NCBI RefSeq assembly: GCF_020911945.1
Contig: NZ_CP087135.1
Coordinates: 1,612,001-1,676,000, forward strand
Direction of reading: 5' to 3'
DNA from: Flavobacterium galactosidilyticum
GTDB taxonomy: Bacteria; Bacteroidota; Bacteroidia; Flavobacteriales; Flavobacteriaceae
DNA: 64,000 bases
The position numbers and the translations under genes are program-made. Each line of letters begins with the position of its first letter. Position 1 is the stretch's first letter. The notes beneath the pieces are model-generated. The model did not search any database. It was not told the DNA's origin and was given only the letters and a program-made list of their open reading frames with translations. Shown in pieces: positions 36,407 through 44,750 of this stretch.

Positions 36407-37214
36407 TTATTTTGTTTTGATTTTTCACTACTATTTTTGAAATTAAAATGCTCACTTCATATATTATAAGCATAGGGATTGTAACAATTATTTGGCTTAC
36501 AACATCTGGCGGAGTCACAATTGCTGCAACGATTAAGATTATAATAACAGCATATTTCCAGTATTTTCTTAAAAATTCTGGTGTTACTAAACCTAGTTTA
36601 GTCAAGAAATAAATAATTATTGGTAATTCGAAAAATAATCCACAAGCGATAACACTCGTTTTGACCATCCCGATATACGAATCAATGCTAAATTGGTTTT
36701 TTACTACTGCACTGACAGAAAAAGTGGCAAAAAAGTTAACGGACATCGGCACTATGACATAATAGCCAAACAGAACGCCTAAGAAAAATAGTAAGGAAGA
36801 CGAAAAAATAAAAAGTTTGGCATGCTTTTTTTCGGTTTCATATAAGGCAGGACTGATAAACTTCCAAATTTCCCATAGTATAAAGGGAAAGCCAAGAATG
36901 AAACCTGCGGTTATACAAGTCCAAATCAAGACATTAATTTGTCCCTCAACATTCGTGTTTTGGATAATAAATGGCATCTCGGTCACACAAATATTTTCAG
37001 CAAAACCTAATTGATTGGATAAATCACAGAAAAATCGATAGGTTATAAAATTTGGACTTGTAGGGCCAAAAATAATTTCATCGAAAATATAATCACTTAC
37101 AAAAAAAGTGAAAGTTGCCACAATTAATATTGCAATTGTACTGCGAACCAATAACCATCGTAATTCTTCAAGATGGTCTAAGAACGACATTTCGTTTAAG
37201 TTTTTTTTAGCCAT
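36399..37214 (-). CDS. tatC: Sec-independent protein translocase TatC
   Basis: A 271-residue polytopic membrane protein, the signal-peptide receptor of the twin-arginine translocase. The N-terminal MSFLDHLEELRWLL (about residues 8-21) is the TatC signature. Six membrane helices and the conserved FxxWxF-type region ILWEIWKFISPALYETEKK are present, as is FELPIIIYFLTKLGLV. It overlaps kdsD by one base (TAATG) and the CMD-family gene by eight. TatA is not in the window. Tat export may matter for metalloenzymes of the denitrification cluster, although NirK here has a lipoprotein-type Sec signal. Confidence 0.95.
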   Translation of the reverse strand: MAKKNLNEMSFLDHLEELRWLLVRSTIAILIVATFTFFVSDYIFDEIIFGPTSPNFITYRFFCDLSNQLGFAENICVTEMPFIIQNTNVEGQINVLIWTCITAGFILGFPFILWEIWKFISPALYETEKKHAKLFIFSSSLLFFLGVLFGYYVIVPMSVNFFATFSVSAVVKNQFSIDSYIGMVKTSVIACGLFFELPIIIYFLTKLGLVTPEFLRKYWKYAVIIILIVAAIVTPPDVVSQIIVTIPMLIIYEVSILISKIVVKNQNKING

Positions 37215-38179
37215 TATACGATTCCTTCTTTTAAAATGTCATGTAAATGTAGTACGCCTTTATAATCGCCACCATCAACAACAACTAATTGTGTTATGGA
37301 GAAATTTTCCATTATGTTCAACGCGTCCACTACCATCGCATCAGACGAAGTTATTTTTGCGTTCTTTGTCATAATATCAACTGCGGTCAAATCAGCAAAA
37401 GTATCTCTCTCATTTAGCATTCGTCTGATATCACCGTCAGTAATAATGCCTATTACTACATTATTGTCCACTACAGCAGTTACGCCAAGGCGCTTTTCTG
37501 ATATTTCAAAAATAACTTCCTTAATAGATGCATTTGGAGGTACCATTGGTTTTAAGCTATGTTCCAGCATATCTTTTACGCGAAGTAATAATTTCTTACC
37601 TAACGCGCCGCCAGGATGGTAAACTGCAAAATCTTCGGGTTTAAAATCACGCATTTCCATCAGGCAAACAATAAGTGCATCACCCATAACTAATTGTGCG
37701 GTAGTGCTGTTTGTAGGCGCTAGATTGTTTGGACATGCTTCAGAATCGACTGTAGTATTCAGAATAATATCAGATCCTTTTGCTAAAAAAGAAGCGATAT
37801 TACCTGTTATTGCGATCAAAGTGTTTCCAAATCGTTTCAACAAAGGAACTAGAACTTTAATTTCTGGACTGTTGCCACTTTTTGAAATGCAAATAATCAC
37901 ATCTTCGCTTTGAATCATGCCTAAATCGCCATGTATTGCCTCCGATGCGTGCAAAAATAGCGATGGTGTACCAGTAGAATTGAATGAAGCAACCATCTTT
38001 TGAGCAATAATGGCACTTTTCCCTATGCCAGTTACGACTAGTCGTCCCTTAGAATTATAGATTCTTTGCGTGGCTTCAATAAAGTTTTCGTCCAGAAAAT
38101 CAGCTAGTTTCGCTATAGATTGGCTTTCCGATAGAATTGTGTTTTTGGCGCTAGCCAATATGTTTTCTTTAGTAATCAA
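37214..38179 (-). CDS. kdsD: D-arabinose-5-phosphate isomerase, KpsF/GutQ family
   Basis: A 321-residue SIS-CBS protein that interconverts ribulose-5-phosphate and arabinose-5-phosphate, the first step of Kdo synthesis for LPS. The SIS domain (about residues 35-170) has VVTGIGKSAIIAQK, the STGTPSLFLHASEAIHGDLG block and CISKSGNSPEI; two CBS domains fill the C terminus (about 205-320). I choose the TTG start at 38179, because the length then matches the family and a -7 box (38234-38241, minus strand) lies just upstream. The longer frame to 38395 overlaps recQ antisense and adds 72 unrelated residues. It is followed by tatC. Confidence 0.92.
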   Translation of the reverse strand: MITKENILASAKNTILSESQSIAKLADFLDENFIEATQRIYNSKGRLVVTGIGKSAIIAQKMVASFNSTGTPSLFLHASEAIHGDLGMIQSEDVIICISKSGNSPEIKVLVPLLKRFGNTLIAITGNIASFLAKGSDIILNTTVDSEACPNNLAPTNSTTAQLVMGDALIVCLMEMRDFKPEDFAVYHPGGALGKKLLLRVKDMLEHSLKPMVPPNASIKEVIFEISEKRLGVTAVVDNNVVIGIITDGDIRRMLNERDTFADLTAVDIMTKNAKITSSDAMVVDALNIMENFSITQLVVVDGGDYKGVLHLHDILKEGIV

Positions 38180-38233
38180 AACAGAATAATTAAAATTTGT
38201 ATGTGTAAAAGAAATTTGTATCTTTAGATGTTG

Positions 38234-38241
38234 CAAATTTA
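38234..38241 (-). promoter_or_regulatory. predicted kdsD promoter
   Basis: The minus strand reads TAAATTTG, an exact TAnnTTTG box 55 bases before the TTG start. It lies downstream of the alternative upstream start codons, which supports the shorter protein. Confidence 0.55.
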
Positions 38242-38264
38242 TACAAAATACCACGTAATAAAGA

Positions 38265-40460
38265 ATGAATCCAAACGAAATTGACATACACAAAGAATTA
38301 AAGAAGTATTTTGGCTTTAGCCAATTCAAAGGATTGCAGGAACAAGTCATAAAAAGTATACTGAACCAGCAGAATACCTTTGTGATTATGCCCACAGGAG
38401 GAGGAAAATCGCTTTGTTATCAATTGCCTGCTTTAACTCAAGAAGGAACTGCTATAGTAGTTTCGCCTCTAATTGCTTTAATGAAAAATCAGGTAGATGC
38501 GATCAGAAGTTTATCTTCGGAAAATGGAATCGCCCATGTGCTAAATTCTTCACTTACAAAAACTGAAATTGCTCAAGTTAAAAAAGATATTACATCAGGA
38601 TTAACTAAATTGCTGTACGTTGCGCCTGAATCATTAACTAAAGAGGAATATGTCAATTTTCTTAAAAAGGTTACTATCTCTTTCGTAGCCATTGATGAAG
38701 CCCATTGTATATCAGAATGGGGACATGATTTTAGACCAGAATACAGGAATCTTAAGCATATTATTAAACAATTAGGCGATGTTCCTATCATTGGCTTGAC
38801 CGCTACTGCTACTCCAAAAGTGCAAGAGGATATATTGAAAAATCTTGATATGACTGATGCGAATACTTTTAAAGCATCTTTTAACAGACCTAATTTATAC
38901 TACGAAGTACGTACTAAAACTAAAAATATCGAATCGGATATTATTCGTTTCATAAAACAACACAAAGGAAAATCAGGTATTATTTACTGTTTGAGCCGCA
39001 AAAAAGTAGAGGCTATTGCCGAGGTTTTGCAAGTCAACGGAATAAGTGCTGTACCTTATCATGCAGGATTAGATGCAAAAACTCGTGCTAAACATCAAGA
39101 TATGTTCCTTATGGAAGATGTAGATGTAGTGGTAGCAACGATCGCTTTCGGAATGGGAATTGATAAACCCGATGTGCGTTTTGTGATTCATCATGATATT
39201 CCCAAATCTCTTGAAAGTTATTATCAAGAAACGGGACGTGCAGGCCGTGACGGTGGCGAAGGGCATTGTTTAGCCTATTACTCTTATAAGGATGTCGAAA
39301 AATTAGAAAAATTCATGTCGGGAAAACCAGTTGCTGAGCAGGAAATAGGCTTTGCTCTGTTGCAGGAAGTCGTGGCTTACGCCGAAACTTCTATGTCAAG
39401 ACGCAAGTTTTTACTCCACTATTTCGGTGAAGAATTTGACGATGTTACTGGCGAAGGTGCTGATATGGATGATAATGTTCGCAATCCGAAAACAAAAGTT
39501 GAAGCTCAAGATCAAGTTGTGAAACTTCTGCAAGTTGTACGAGATACTAAACATTTATACAAATCTAAAGAAGTTGTTTTTACTTTAATTGGACGTGTAA
39601 ATGCAGTCATAAAAGCGCATAGAACTGATGTACAATCATTTTTTGGTTGTGGTGTAGGCCACGATGAAAAATACTGGATGGCTTTGTTGAGACAAGTCTT
39701 AGTTTCAGGTTATTTATCAAAAGATATCGAGACTTACGGAATTGTAAAAATCACAAAAAAAGGATTGGATTTTATCAAAAATCCTGAATCTTTTATGATG
39801 TCTGAAGATCATGAATATAATGAAATTGTTGATGGTGCTATTGTAACAGCAGCTAAGTCAACAGCCGTTGCTGATGAGGTACTTATGGGTATGTTGAGAG
39901 ACTTACGAAGAAAAGTAGCTAAAAAAGTGGGTGTTCCTCCTTTTGTAGTTTTTCAAGATCCTTCGTTAGAAGATATGGCTTTAAAATATCCTGTTTCGCA
40001 AGAAGAAATGATTAATATCCATGGAGTAGGGGAAGGAAAAGCTAAGAAATACGGCAAAGAATTTCTTGAATTAATTAGCAGGTATGTTGAAGATAATGAC
40101 ATTGTAAGACCTGATGATTTAGTAGTAAAATCAACTGGTGTTAATTCTGTCAATAAATTATATATTATACAGAATATTGACCGCAAACTCGCTCTTACAG
40201 ATATTGCTTCGGCAAAAGGTTTAAGTATGGATGCTCTGATAAAAGAAATGGAGCAAATTGTTTATTCTGGAACTAAGTTGAATATTAAATATTGGATTGA
40301 CGATATGCTTGATGATGATCAGCAAGAAGAAATTCACGATTACTTTATGGAATCAGAGTCTGATAATATAGAAGCTGCCCTAAAAGAATTTGATGGCGAC
40401 TATGATCTTGACGAATTACGTTTGATGCGAATTAAGTTTATTAGTGAAGTAGCGAATTAA
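38265..40460 (+). CDS. recQ: ATP-dependent DNA helicase RecQ
   Basis: A 731-residue 3'-5' helicase of the RecQ family that acts in recombination and fork repair. Motif 0/I YFGFSQFKGLQEQVI and PTGGGKSLCYQLPAL, the DEAH box with the RecQ aromatic loop AIDEAHCISEWGHDFRPEY, motif III LTATATPKV, motif V/VI FGMGIDKPDVRFVIHHD and QETGRAGRDGG are all present. An RQC region, an HRDC domain (EEMINIHGVGEGKAKKYG region) and an acidic C-terminal tail follow. The zinc-binding cysteines are not obvious. It is divergent from kdsD and ends at a strong terminator. Confidence 0.96.
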   Translation: MNPNEIDIHKELKKYFGFSQFKGLQEQVIKSILNQQNTFVIMPTGGGKSLCYQLPALTQEGTAIVVSPLIALMKNQVDAIRSLSSENGIAHVLNSSLTKTEIAQVKKDITSGLTKLLYVAPESLTKEEYVNFLKKVTISFVAIDEAHCISEWGHDFRPEYRNLKHIIKQLGDVPIIGLTATATPKVQEDILKNLDMTDANTFKASFNRPNLYYEVRTKTKNIESDIIRFIKQHKGKSGIIYCLSRKKVEAIAEVLQVNGISAVPYHAGLDAKTRAKHQDMFLMEDVDVVVATIAFGMGIDKPDVRFVIHHDIPKSLESYYQETGRAGRDGGEGHCLAYYSYKDVEKLEKFMSGKPVAEQEIGFALLQEVVAYAETSMSRRKFLLHYFGEEFDDVTGEGADMDDNVRNPKTKVEAQDQVVKLLQVVRDTKHLYKSKEVVFTLIGRVNAVIKAHRTDVQSFFGCGVGHDEKYWMALLRQVLVSGYLSKDIETYGIVKITKKGLDFIKNPESFMMSEDHEYNEIVDGAIVTAAKSTAVADEVLMGMLRDLRRKVAKKVGVPPFVVFQDPSLEDMALKYPVSQEEMINIHGVGEGKAKKYGKEFLELISRYVEDNDIVRPDDLVVKSTGVNSVNKLYIIQNIDRKLALTDIASAKGLSMDALIKEMEQIVYSGTKLNIKYWIDDMLDDDQQEEIHDYFMESESDNIEAALKEFDGDYDLDELRLMRIKFISEVAN

Positions 40461-40488
40461 AAAGAAAGAAATTTTAATACATATAGAT

Positions 40489-40531
40489 TCCAAATTCTAA
40501 CTACTTATATTGTTAGAATTTGGAGTTTTTT
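40489..40531 (+). terminator. recQ terminator
   Basis: TCCAAATTCTAAC and GTTAGAATTTGGA form a 13-bp perfect stem with a 10-base loop, followed by GTTTTTT. Confidence 0.85.
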
Positions 40532-40540
40532 ATTTGGAAT

Positions 40541-40780
40541 TTATCCTTCATAAACTTCACCTCGATGTGGTTTTAAAGTATTACGAACAGCAATCATATT
40601 TTCGTCCGTTACTACCATAAAGGCTATAGCATACATTTCATTGATTATTTGAAAACCGGTGATATTAATTGGTAGTTTTTTTATGGTAATGTATTCCTTT
40701 AAGTGAATTTCATGATGCTCAGCAGTTTTTGCGGAAGCTGGTCCACGGAAATCCCAGATTAGTTTTATTTTTCTAGACAT
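40541..40780 (-). CDS. small conserved-looking protein of unknown function
   Basis: A 79-residue soluble protein that I cannot assign. The N terminus MSRKIKLIWDFRGPASAKTA and the middle HHEIHLKEYITIKK read like a folded domain of mixed alpha/beta type with no signal or membrane segment. A minus-strand -7 box TAACTTTG (40818-40825) sits 38 bases before the start, which supports expression. It is convergent with recQ and divergent from the FAD-dependent gene. Confidence 0.65.
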   Translation of the reverse strand: MSRKIKLIWDFRGPASAKTAEHHEIHLKEYITIKKLPINITGFQIINEMYAIAFMVVTDENMIAVRNTLKPHRGEVYEG

Positions 40781-40817
40781 ATTTTTATGAATTATAAAGG
40801 TTCTTTCTTTTAATCTC

Positions 40818-40825
40818 CAAAGTTA
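40818..40825 (-). promoter_or_regulatory. predicted promoter of the 79-residue protein gene
   Basis: The minus strand reads TAACTTTG, an exact TAnnTTTG box 38 bases upstream of the start codon. Confidence 0.45.
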
Positions 40826-40882
40826 CAAAGTCTAATTTGAAAAAGCATTTCGGATTCAAGAACTAATTTCACTTCAAAATAC

Positions 40883-40890
40883 TACTTTTG
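40883..40890 (+). promoter_or_regulatory. predicted promoter of FAD-dependent oxidoreductase gene
   Basis: TACTTTTG is an exact TAnnTTTG -7 box 60 bases upstream of the ATG at 40950. Confidence 0.55.
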
Positions 40891-40949
40891 CACTTTGTTT
40901 TCGTTATTTGAATAAACAAAATAACAAAGCAATGATTAAACAATAAAAA

Positions 40950-42512
40950 ATGCCACACGAACTTCTATTACAAGTTACTCCCGAAATTGCTGCCAACGAA
41001 TTGTTGCTAAAAGAATATTTGTCAAAACAAATCAAAGTTGCTGTCAATGAAATTCAGCATGTTTCTATTTTGAAACGATCTATTGATGCGCGTCAAAAAT
41101 CAGTAAAAATAAATTTAAAAGTTTTAATTTTTTTAAAAGGAGAAACTTTTCAAGAAACTAAATTCCAGCTTCCTGACTACAAAAATGTTTCGAATGCGCA
41201 AGAAGTAATTGTTGTGGGCGCTGGACCCGCAGGATTATTTGCCGCTTTACAATTGATAGAAGTGGGTTTGAAACCAATAGTTATAGAGCGCGGAAAAGAT
41301 GTTCGTGGACGTCGTCGCGATTTGAAAGCGATCAATGTAGATCATGTTGTAAACGAAGATTCTAATTATTGTTTTGGCGAAGGTGGTGCAGGAACTTACT
41401 CTGATGGGAAATTATATACTCGTTCAAAAAAACGAGGCGATGTAACTCGAATTTTGGAATTATTTGTTGCTTTTGGTGCTACTCCAGATATTTTAATAGA
41501 TGCTCATCCGCACATAGGGACGAATAAGTTACCTCAAATCATTCAAGACATTCGCGAGAAAATTATTGAATTTGGAGGGCAAGTTTTATTCGAAACAAGA
41601 CTAACAGATATTCTAATAAAAAATAATGAAGTGCAAGGAATTGTTACTCAAAAGGGAGATACAATTCTTGCTAACAAAATAATTCTTGCTACAGGCCATT
41701 CTGCCCGTGATATTTATGAATTATTGGATAAAAAGGAAGTTTTTATTGAAGCAAAGCCTTTTGCCTTGGGAGTAAGAGCGGAACATCCACAATCATTAAT
41801 TGATAGTATCCAGTATAGTTGTGATTACCGTGGTGAACATTTACCGCCCGCGCCTTATTCTATTGTAAAGCAGGTAAATGGTCGCGGAATGTATTCGTTT
41901 TGTATGTGTCCAGGTGGAGTTATTGCGCCATGTGCGACAAGTCCTGGCGAAGTGGTTACTAACGGTTGGTCACCTTCTAAACGTGATCAAATTACCGCTA
42001 ATTCTGGGATTGTAATAGAATTGAAATTGGAGGATTTTAAACCATTTGCTAAATTTGGCGCTTTGGCTGGAATGGAATTCCAAAAAAATATTGAGCAGAA
42101 AGCATGGCATTTAGCGGGAGAAAGTCAAAAAGTTCCTGCACAGCGTATGATCGATTTTACTCAAAACAGAGTTTCAGCCGATATTCCTAAAACATCGTAT
42201 GTTCCTGGAACTACTTCGGTGGAAATGGGGCAGGTTTTTCCCGGCTTTTTAAGTCAAATTTTAAGAGAAGGTTTTACGGAATTCGGTAAATCGATGCGTG
42301 GGTACTTGACTAATGAAGCGATACTTCATGCACCTGAATCTAGAACATCATCGCCTGTACGAATCCCTAGAGATTTATATAGCTATGAGCATTTGCAAAT
42401 AAAGGGTTTGTATCCGTGCGGAGAAGGAGCAGGTTATGCAGGTGGTATTATTTCGGCAGCTATTGATGGTGAAAAATGTGCATTGATTATCGCTGAAGTT
42501 TTAAAAAAATAA
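40950..42512 (+). CDS. NAD(P)/FAD-dependent oxidoreductase (COG2509-type)
   Basis: A 520-residue flavoprotein of the widespread but poorly characterised COG2509-type dehydrogenase family. A short N-terminal alpha/beta domain (about residues 1-85, with SILKRSIDARQK) precedes the FAD-binding motif VVGAGPAGLFAALQL (about 90-104). Further family blocks are GEGGAGTYSDGKLYTR, the second nucleotide loop ILATGHSARDIYELL, YSFCMCPGGVI, and the C-terminal PCGEGAGYAGGIISAAIDG. It is cytoplasmic. The substrate is not known. It is a single gene between its own promoter and a terminator. Confidence 0.9.
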   Translation: MPHELLLQVTPEIAANELLLKEYLSKQIKVAVNEIQHVSILKRSIDARQKSVKINLKVLIFLKGETFQETKFQLPDYKNVSNAQEVIVVGAGPAGLFAALQLIEVGLKPIVIERGKDVRGRRRDLKAINVDHVVNEDSNYCFGEGGAGTYSDGKLYTRSKKRGDVTRILELFVAFGATPDILIDAHPHIGTNKLPQIIQDIREKIIEFGGQVLFETRLTDILIKNNEVQGIVTQKGDTILANKIILATGHSARDIYELLDKKEVFIEAKPFALGVRAEHPQSLIDSIQYSCDYRGEHLPPAPYSIVKQVNGRGMYSFCMCPGGVIAPCATSPGEVVTNGWSPSKRDQITANSGIVIELKLEDFKPFAKFGALAGMEFQKNIEQKAWHLAGESQKVPAQRMIDFTQNRVSADIPKTSYVPGTTSVEMGQVFPGFLSQILREGFTEFGKSMRGYLTNEAILHAPESRTSSPVRIPRDLYSYEHLQIKGLYPCGEGAGYAGGIISAAIDGEKCALIIAEVLKK

Positions 42513-42573
42513 TAAAAATCATATTCTTCTAAATCAAATTTTTTTTGAAGAAATGCTGTATTAAATAAAATAG

Positions 42574-42608
42574 GAAAACCGTCTTGCTTTTTTTGCGAGA
42601 CGGTTTTC
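42574..42608. terminator. bidirectional terminator
   Basis: GAAAACCGTCTTGC pairs with GCGAGACGGTTTTC (13 of 14 plus one G-U) between the convergent oxidoreductase and msrA genes. T-rich sequence follows in the + direction. Confidence 0.8.
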
Positions 42609-42618
42609 TTGTTTTATC

Positions 42619-43245
42619 CTATTTTTTATTTTTCAATCGGTCTTTAAATAATTTTTCAAACTTTTCTATTTTAGGCTGAATAACTAATTTACAATACGGC
42701 TGACTTTTATTGTTTGCGTAATAATTCTGCTGGTAATTTTCAGCTTTATAAAATTGGGTTAACGGTTCTAGTGTTGTTACAATTGGACTGTCGTAAATTT
42801 TTCCTTTTTTAAGCGCATTAATTATTGATTGAGCAGCTTTTTTTTGTTCTTCATTTTTATAAAAAATAGCGGAGCGATATTGTGTTCCCACATCAGCGCC
42901 TTGGCGATTTAGAGTAGTAGGATCATGCACGGTAAAAAAGACATTGAAAATTTCGTCCAAATTAGTAACGTTCTTGTCGTATGTAATCTGAACTACTTCA
43001 GCGTGACCTGTTTTTCCAGTTGAAACTTCTTCATAAGTAGGATTTGGCATTTTTCCACCCGCATATCCTGAAACTACTGATTTTACTCCATCTAAATTTT
43101 CATAAATAGCCTCAACACACCAGTAACAGCCACCAGCTATAGTGATGGTTTCAAGATTGGATTGTTTTACCTTTTTATCTGTTGTGTTTTTTTGTGCGAA
43201 CAAACTAAATGTTGTCAATATGCACATTAAAAATATTTTTTTCAT
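42619..43245 (-). CDS. msrA: exported peptide-methionine (S)-S-oxide reductase MsrA
   Basis: A 208-residue protein with a signal peptide (about residues 1-17, ending FAQ) and an MsrA domain. The catalytic motif is GGCYWCVEAIYENLDGV (nucleophile Cys about 40), followed by GYAGGKMPNPTYEEVSTGKTGHAE and the DPTTLNRQGADVGTQYRSAIFY block. It reduces S-methionine sulfoxide in oxidised envelope proteins. It is encoded two bases after msrB, so the two stereospecific activities are coupled. No fused domains are present. The signal places the activity in the periplasm. Confidence 0.95.
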   Translation of the reverse strand: MKKIFLMCILTTFSLFAQKNTTDKKVKQSNLETITIAGGCYWCVEAIYENLDGVKSVVSGYAGGKMPNPTYEEVSTGKTGHAEVVQITYDKNVTNLDEIFNVFFTVHDPTTLNRQGADVGTQYRSAIFYKNEEQKKAAQSIINALKKGKIYDSPIVTTLEPLTQFYKAENYQQNYYANNKSQPYCKLVIQPKIEKFEKLFKDRLKNKK

Positions 43246-43247
43246 AA

Positions 43248-43808
43248 TTATTTCGTGTCAGGTATAAAGTCAAGAGCAATTGAATTCATGCAATATCTTT
43301 TTCCAGTTGGTTCAGGTCCGTCGTCAAAAAGATGCCCTAAGTGACCATCGCATCGTCCGCAAAGTGCTTCAATTCTTTCCATTCCAAGGGAATTGTCCGT
43401 TTTGAAGACTACACTATTTTTGCTTTCTTGTTCAAAGAAACTTGGCCAACCGCAAGTGCTAGAAAATTTTGCGCCAGAGCGGAATAATTTGTTGCCACAA
43501 GCTGCACAGTAATAGGTTCCTTTGACGTCAGTGTTCCAGTATTTTCCTGTAAAAGGTCGCTCTGTATCCGCCTTACGAGTTACGTCATACACATCTTCGG
43601 GTAAAACTTTTTTCCATTCAGCATTGCTAATGTTTAGTTTTGTCGTATCGGTATTTGAATAATAGGGATTCCCAGGTTTTTCTATTTTATTTTCCATAGT
43701 TATGGCGTTTTTTGTATTTTTCTGTTTTTTTATATTCTGACCACACGCGGTAAACATGAATAAAGGAAGCATTAATAAAAGACTGAAAAATTGAGTTTTT
43801 GTTTTCAT
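43248..43808 (-). CDS. msrB: exported peptide-methionine (R)-S-oxide reductase MsrB, lipoprotein
   Basis: A 186-residue MsrB with a lipobox (FMFTAC, Cys at residue 22), so it is probably membrane-anchored in the envelope. The domain has the zinc CxxC pairs YYCAACGNKLF and LCGRCDGHLGHLF, the CGWPSFF block and the catalytic KRYCMNSIALDF. It reduces the R stereoisomer and complements MsrA from the next gene two bases downstream. A minus-strand -7 box TATCTTTG (43908-43915) lies 100 bases upstream. Confidence 0.95.
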   Translation of the reverse strand: MKTKTQFFSLLLMLPLFMFTACGQNIKKQKNTKNAITMENKIEKPGNPYYSNTDTTKLNISNAEWKKVLPEDVYDVTRKADTERPFTGKYWNTDVKGTYYCAACGNKLFRSGAKFSSTCGWPSFFEQESKNSVVFKTDNSLGMERIEALCGRCDGHLGHLFDDGPEPTGKRYCMNSIALDFIPDTK

Positions 43809-43907
43809 AATTAGTATATTTTTTTTTGTTGAATTAGCAAAGTTGTTAGCAGTGCATTATTCGTTAAATTTCTTTGTGTTAAACTCACATTCTCTTTGTT
43901 TTCAAAG

Positions 43908-43915
43908 CAAAGATA
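43908..43915 (-). promoter_or_regulatory. predicted msrB-msrA promoter
   Basis: The minus strand reads TATCTTTG, an exact TAnnTTTG box, giving a leader of about 90 bases. Confidence 0.5.
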
Positions 43916-44151
43916 AACTGATAATGCGTTGATGTAAGTGATATGCGCTATAATTTAATATTGATTTAAGTAAGGTTTAACTATTTGTATTTACGTTTAT
44001 ATTGCGAATTTGGTTTTTAAATTTAGCTATATTATCAAGTTTTAGTAGTCTTCTAGTTAAGAATTCCTTTATAATCAAAAGCTTGTTGATTAGTGAACGT
44101 GAACAAAACGAAACAGAACGTTAAAGGCTGGTTCGCTAATTTTCTTTTTTG

Positions 44152-44159
44152 TATTTTTG
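44152..44159 (+). promoter_or_regulatory. predicted idi promoter that fixes the start codon
   Basis: TATTTTTG is an exact TAnnTTTG box 18 bases before the ATG at 44177. The alternative upstream start at 44093 would lie ahead of the promoter. Confidence 0.6.
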
Positions 44160-44176
44160 AAGTGAAATACATTGAT

Positions 44177-44716
44177 ATGATAGAAGAGAACGTAATTTTA
44201 GTTAATGAAAGTGATGAGCAAATAGGATTAATGCCAAAACTTGAAGCACATGAAAAAGCAGTTTTACATCGTGCCTTTTCTGTTTTTATCTTAAACAGTA
44301 AAAACGAAATCATGTTGCAGCAGCGTGCGCATCACAAATATCATTCGCCTTTGTTGTGGACAAACACCTGCTGCAGTCATCAGCGCAACGGAGAAACAAA
44401 TATTCAAGCAGGCAGTCGAAGATTATTTGAGGAAATGGGTTTTAAAGTAGCACTTAAAGAACTTTTTCATTTTATATACAAAGCGCCTTTTGATAATGGT
44501 TTAACGGAACATGAATTAGATCATGTTATGATTGGGTACTATAATGATGCACCAGTAATTAATCCGGATGAAGTTGAAAGTTGGAAATGGATGAAAATTG
44601 AGGATGTTAAAAAAGATATGGAAATTTATCCTGAGCTATATACGATTTGGTTCAAAATAATTTTTGATGAGTTTTATCACTTTTTAGAAGAAAGCAGAAG
44701 TCCTTTAGCGACATAA
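44177..44716 (+). CDS. idi: isopentenyl-diphosphate delta-isomerase type 1
   Basis: A 179-residue Nudix-fold enzyme converting isopentenyl diphosphate to dimethylallyl diphosphate for isoprenoids such as menaquinone and carotenoids. The catalytic Cys lies in WTNTCCSHQRNGE, the Nudix helix in AGSRRLFEEMGF, and the acidic metal ligands in TEHELDHVMIG. I start at ATG 44177 (MIEENVILV) because this gives the family length and sits 18 bases after an exact -7 box; the in-frame start at 44093 would add 28 unrelated residues. A pterin synthase gene follows after 34 bases. Confidence 0.95.
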   Translation: MIEENVILVNESDEQIGLMPKLEAHEKAVLHRAFSVFILNSKNEIMLQQRAHHKYHSPLLWTNTCCSHQRNGETNIQAGSRRLFEEMGFKVALKELFHFIYKAPFDNGLTEHELDHVMIGYYNDAPVINPDEVESWKWMKIEDVKKDMEIYPELYTIWFKIIFDEFYHFLEESRSPLAT

Positions 44717-44750
44717 GGTTACTAATATAACAGCTAACGTAAACCATTTT

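Larger units (their letters stand above)
43809..44176. other. divergent intergenic region msrB/idi
   Basis: This AT-rich gap of 368 bases holds predicted promoters for msrB (43908-43915, minus) and idi (44152-44159, plus). I see no further gene, repeat or strong hairpin in it. Confidence 0.6.

Noticed and set aside
36399..37214. Tat-dependent export of NirK from this cluster
   Set aside because: The NirK N terminus has no twin-arginine motif; it has a lipoprotein-type signal (LFSC), so tatC proximity is not evidence for such a link.
37296..37622. 108-residue plus-strand ORF opposite kdsD
   Set aside because: It is a shadow of the CBS-domain coding sequence, with no independent support.
38180..38395. 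N-terminal 72-residue extension of KdsD with a possible membrane segment
   Set aside because: It overlaps recQ antisense, lies upstream of the predicted kdsD promoter, and known family members start at the TTG position.
44093..44176. 28-residue extension of Idi
   Set aside because: The extension contains the predicted -7 box at 44152-44159, so it should not be transcribed with the gene, and it is absent from the family.
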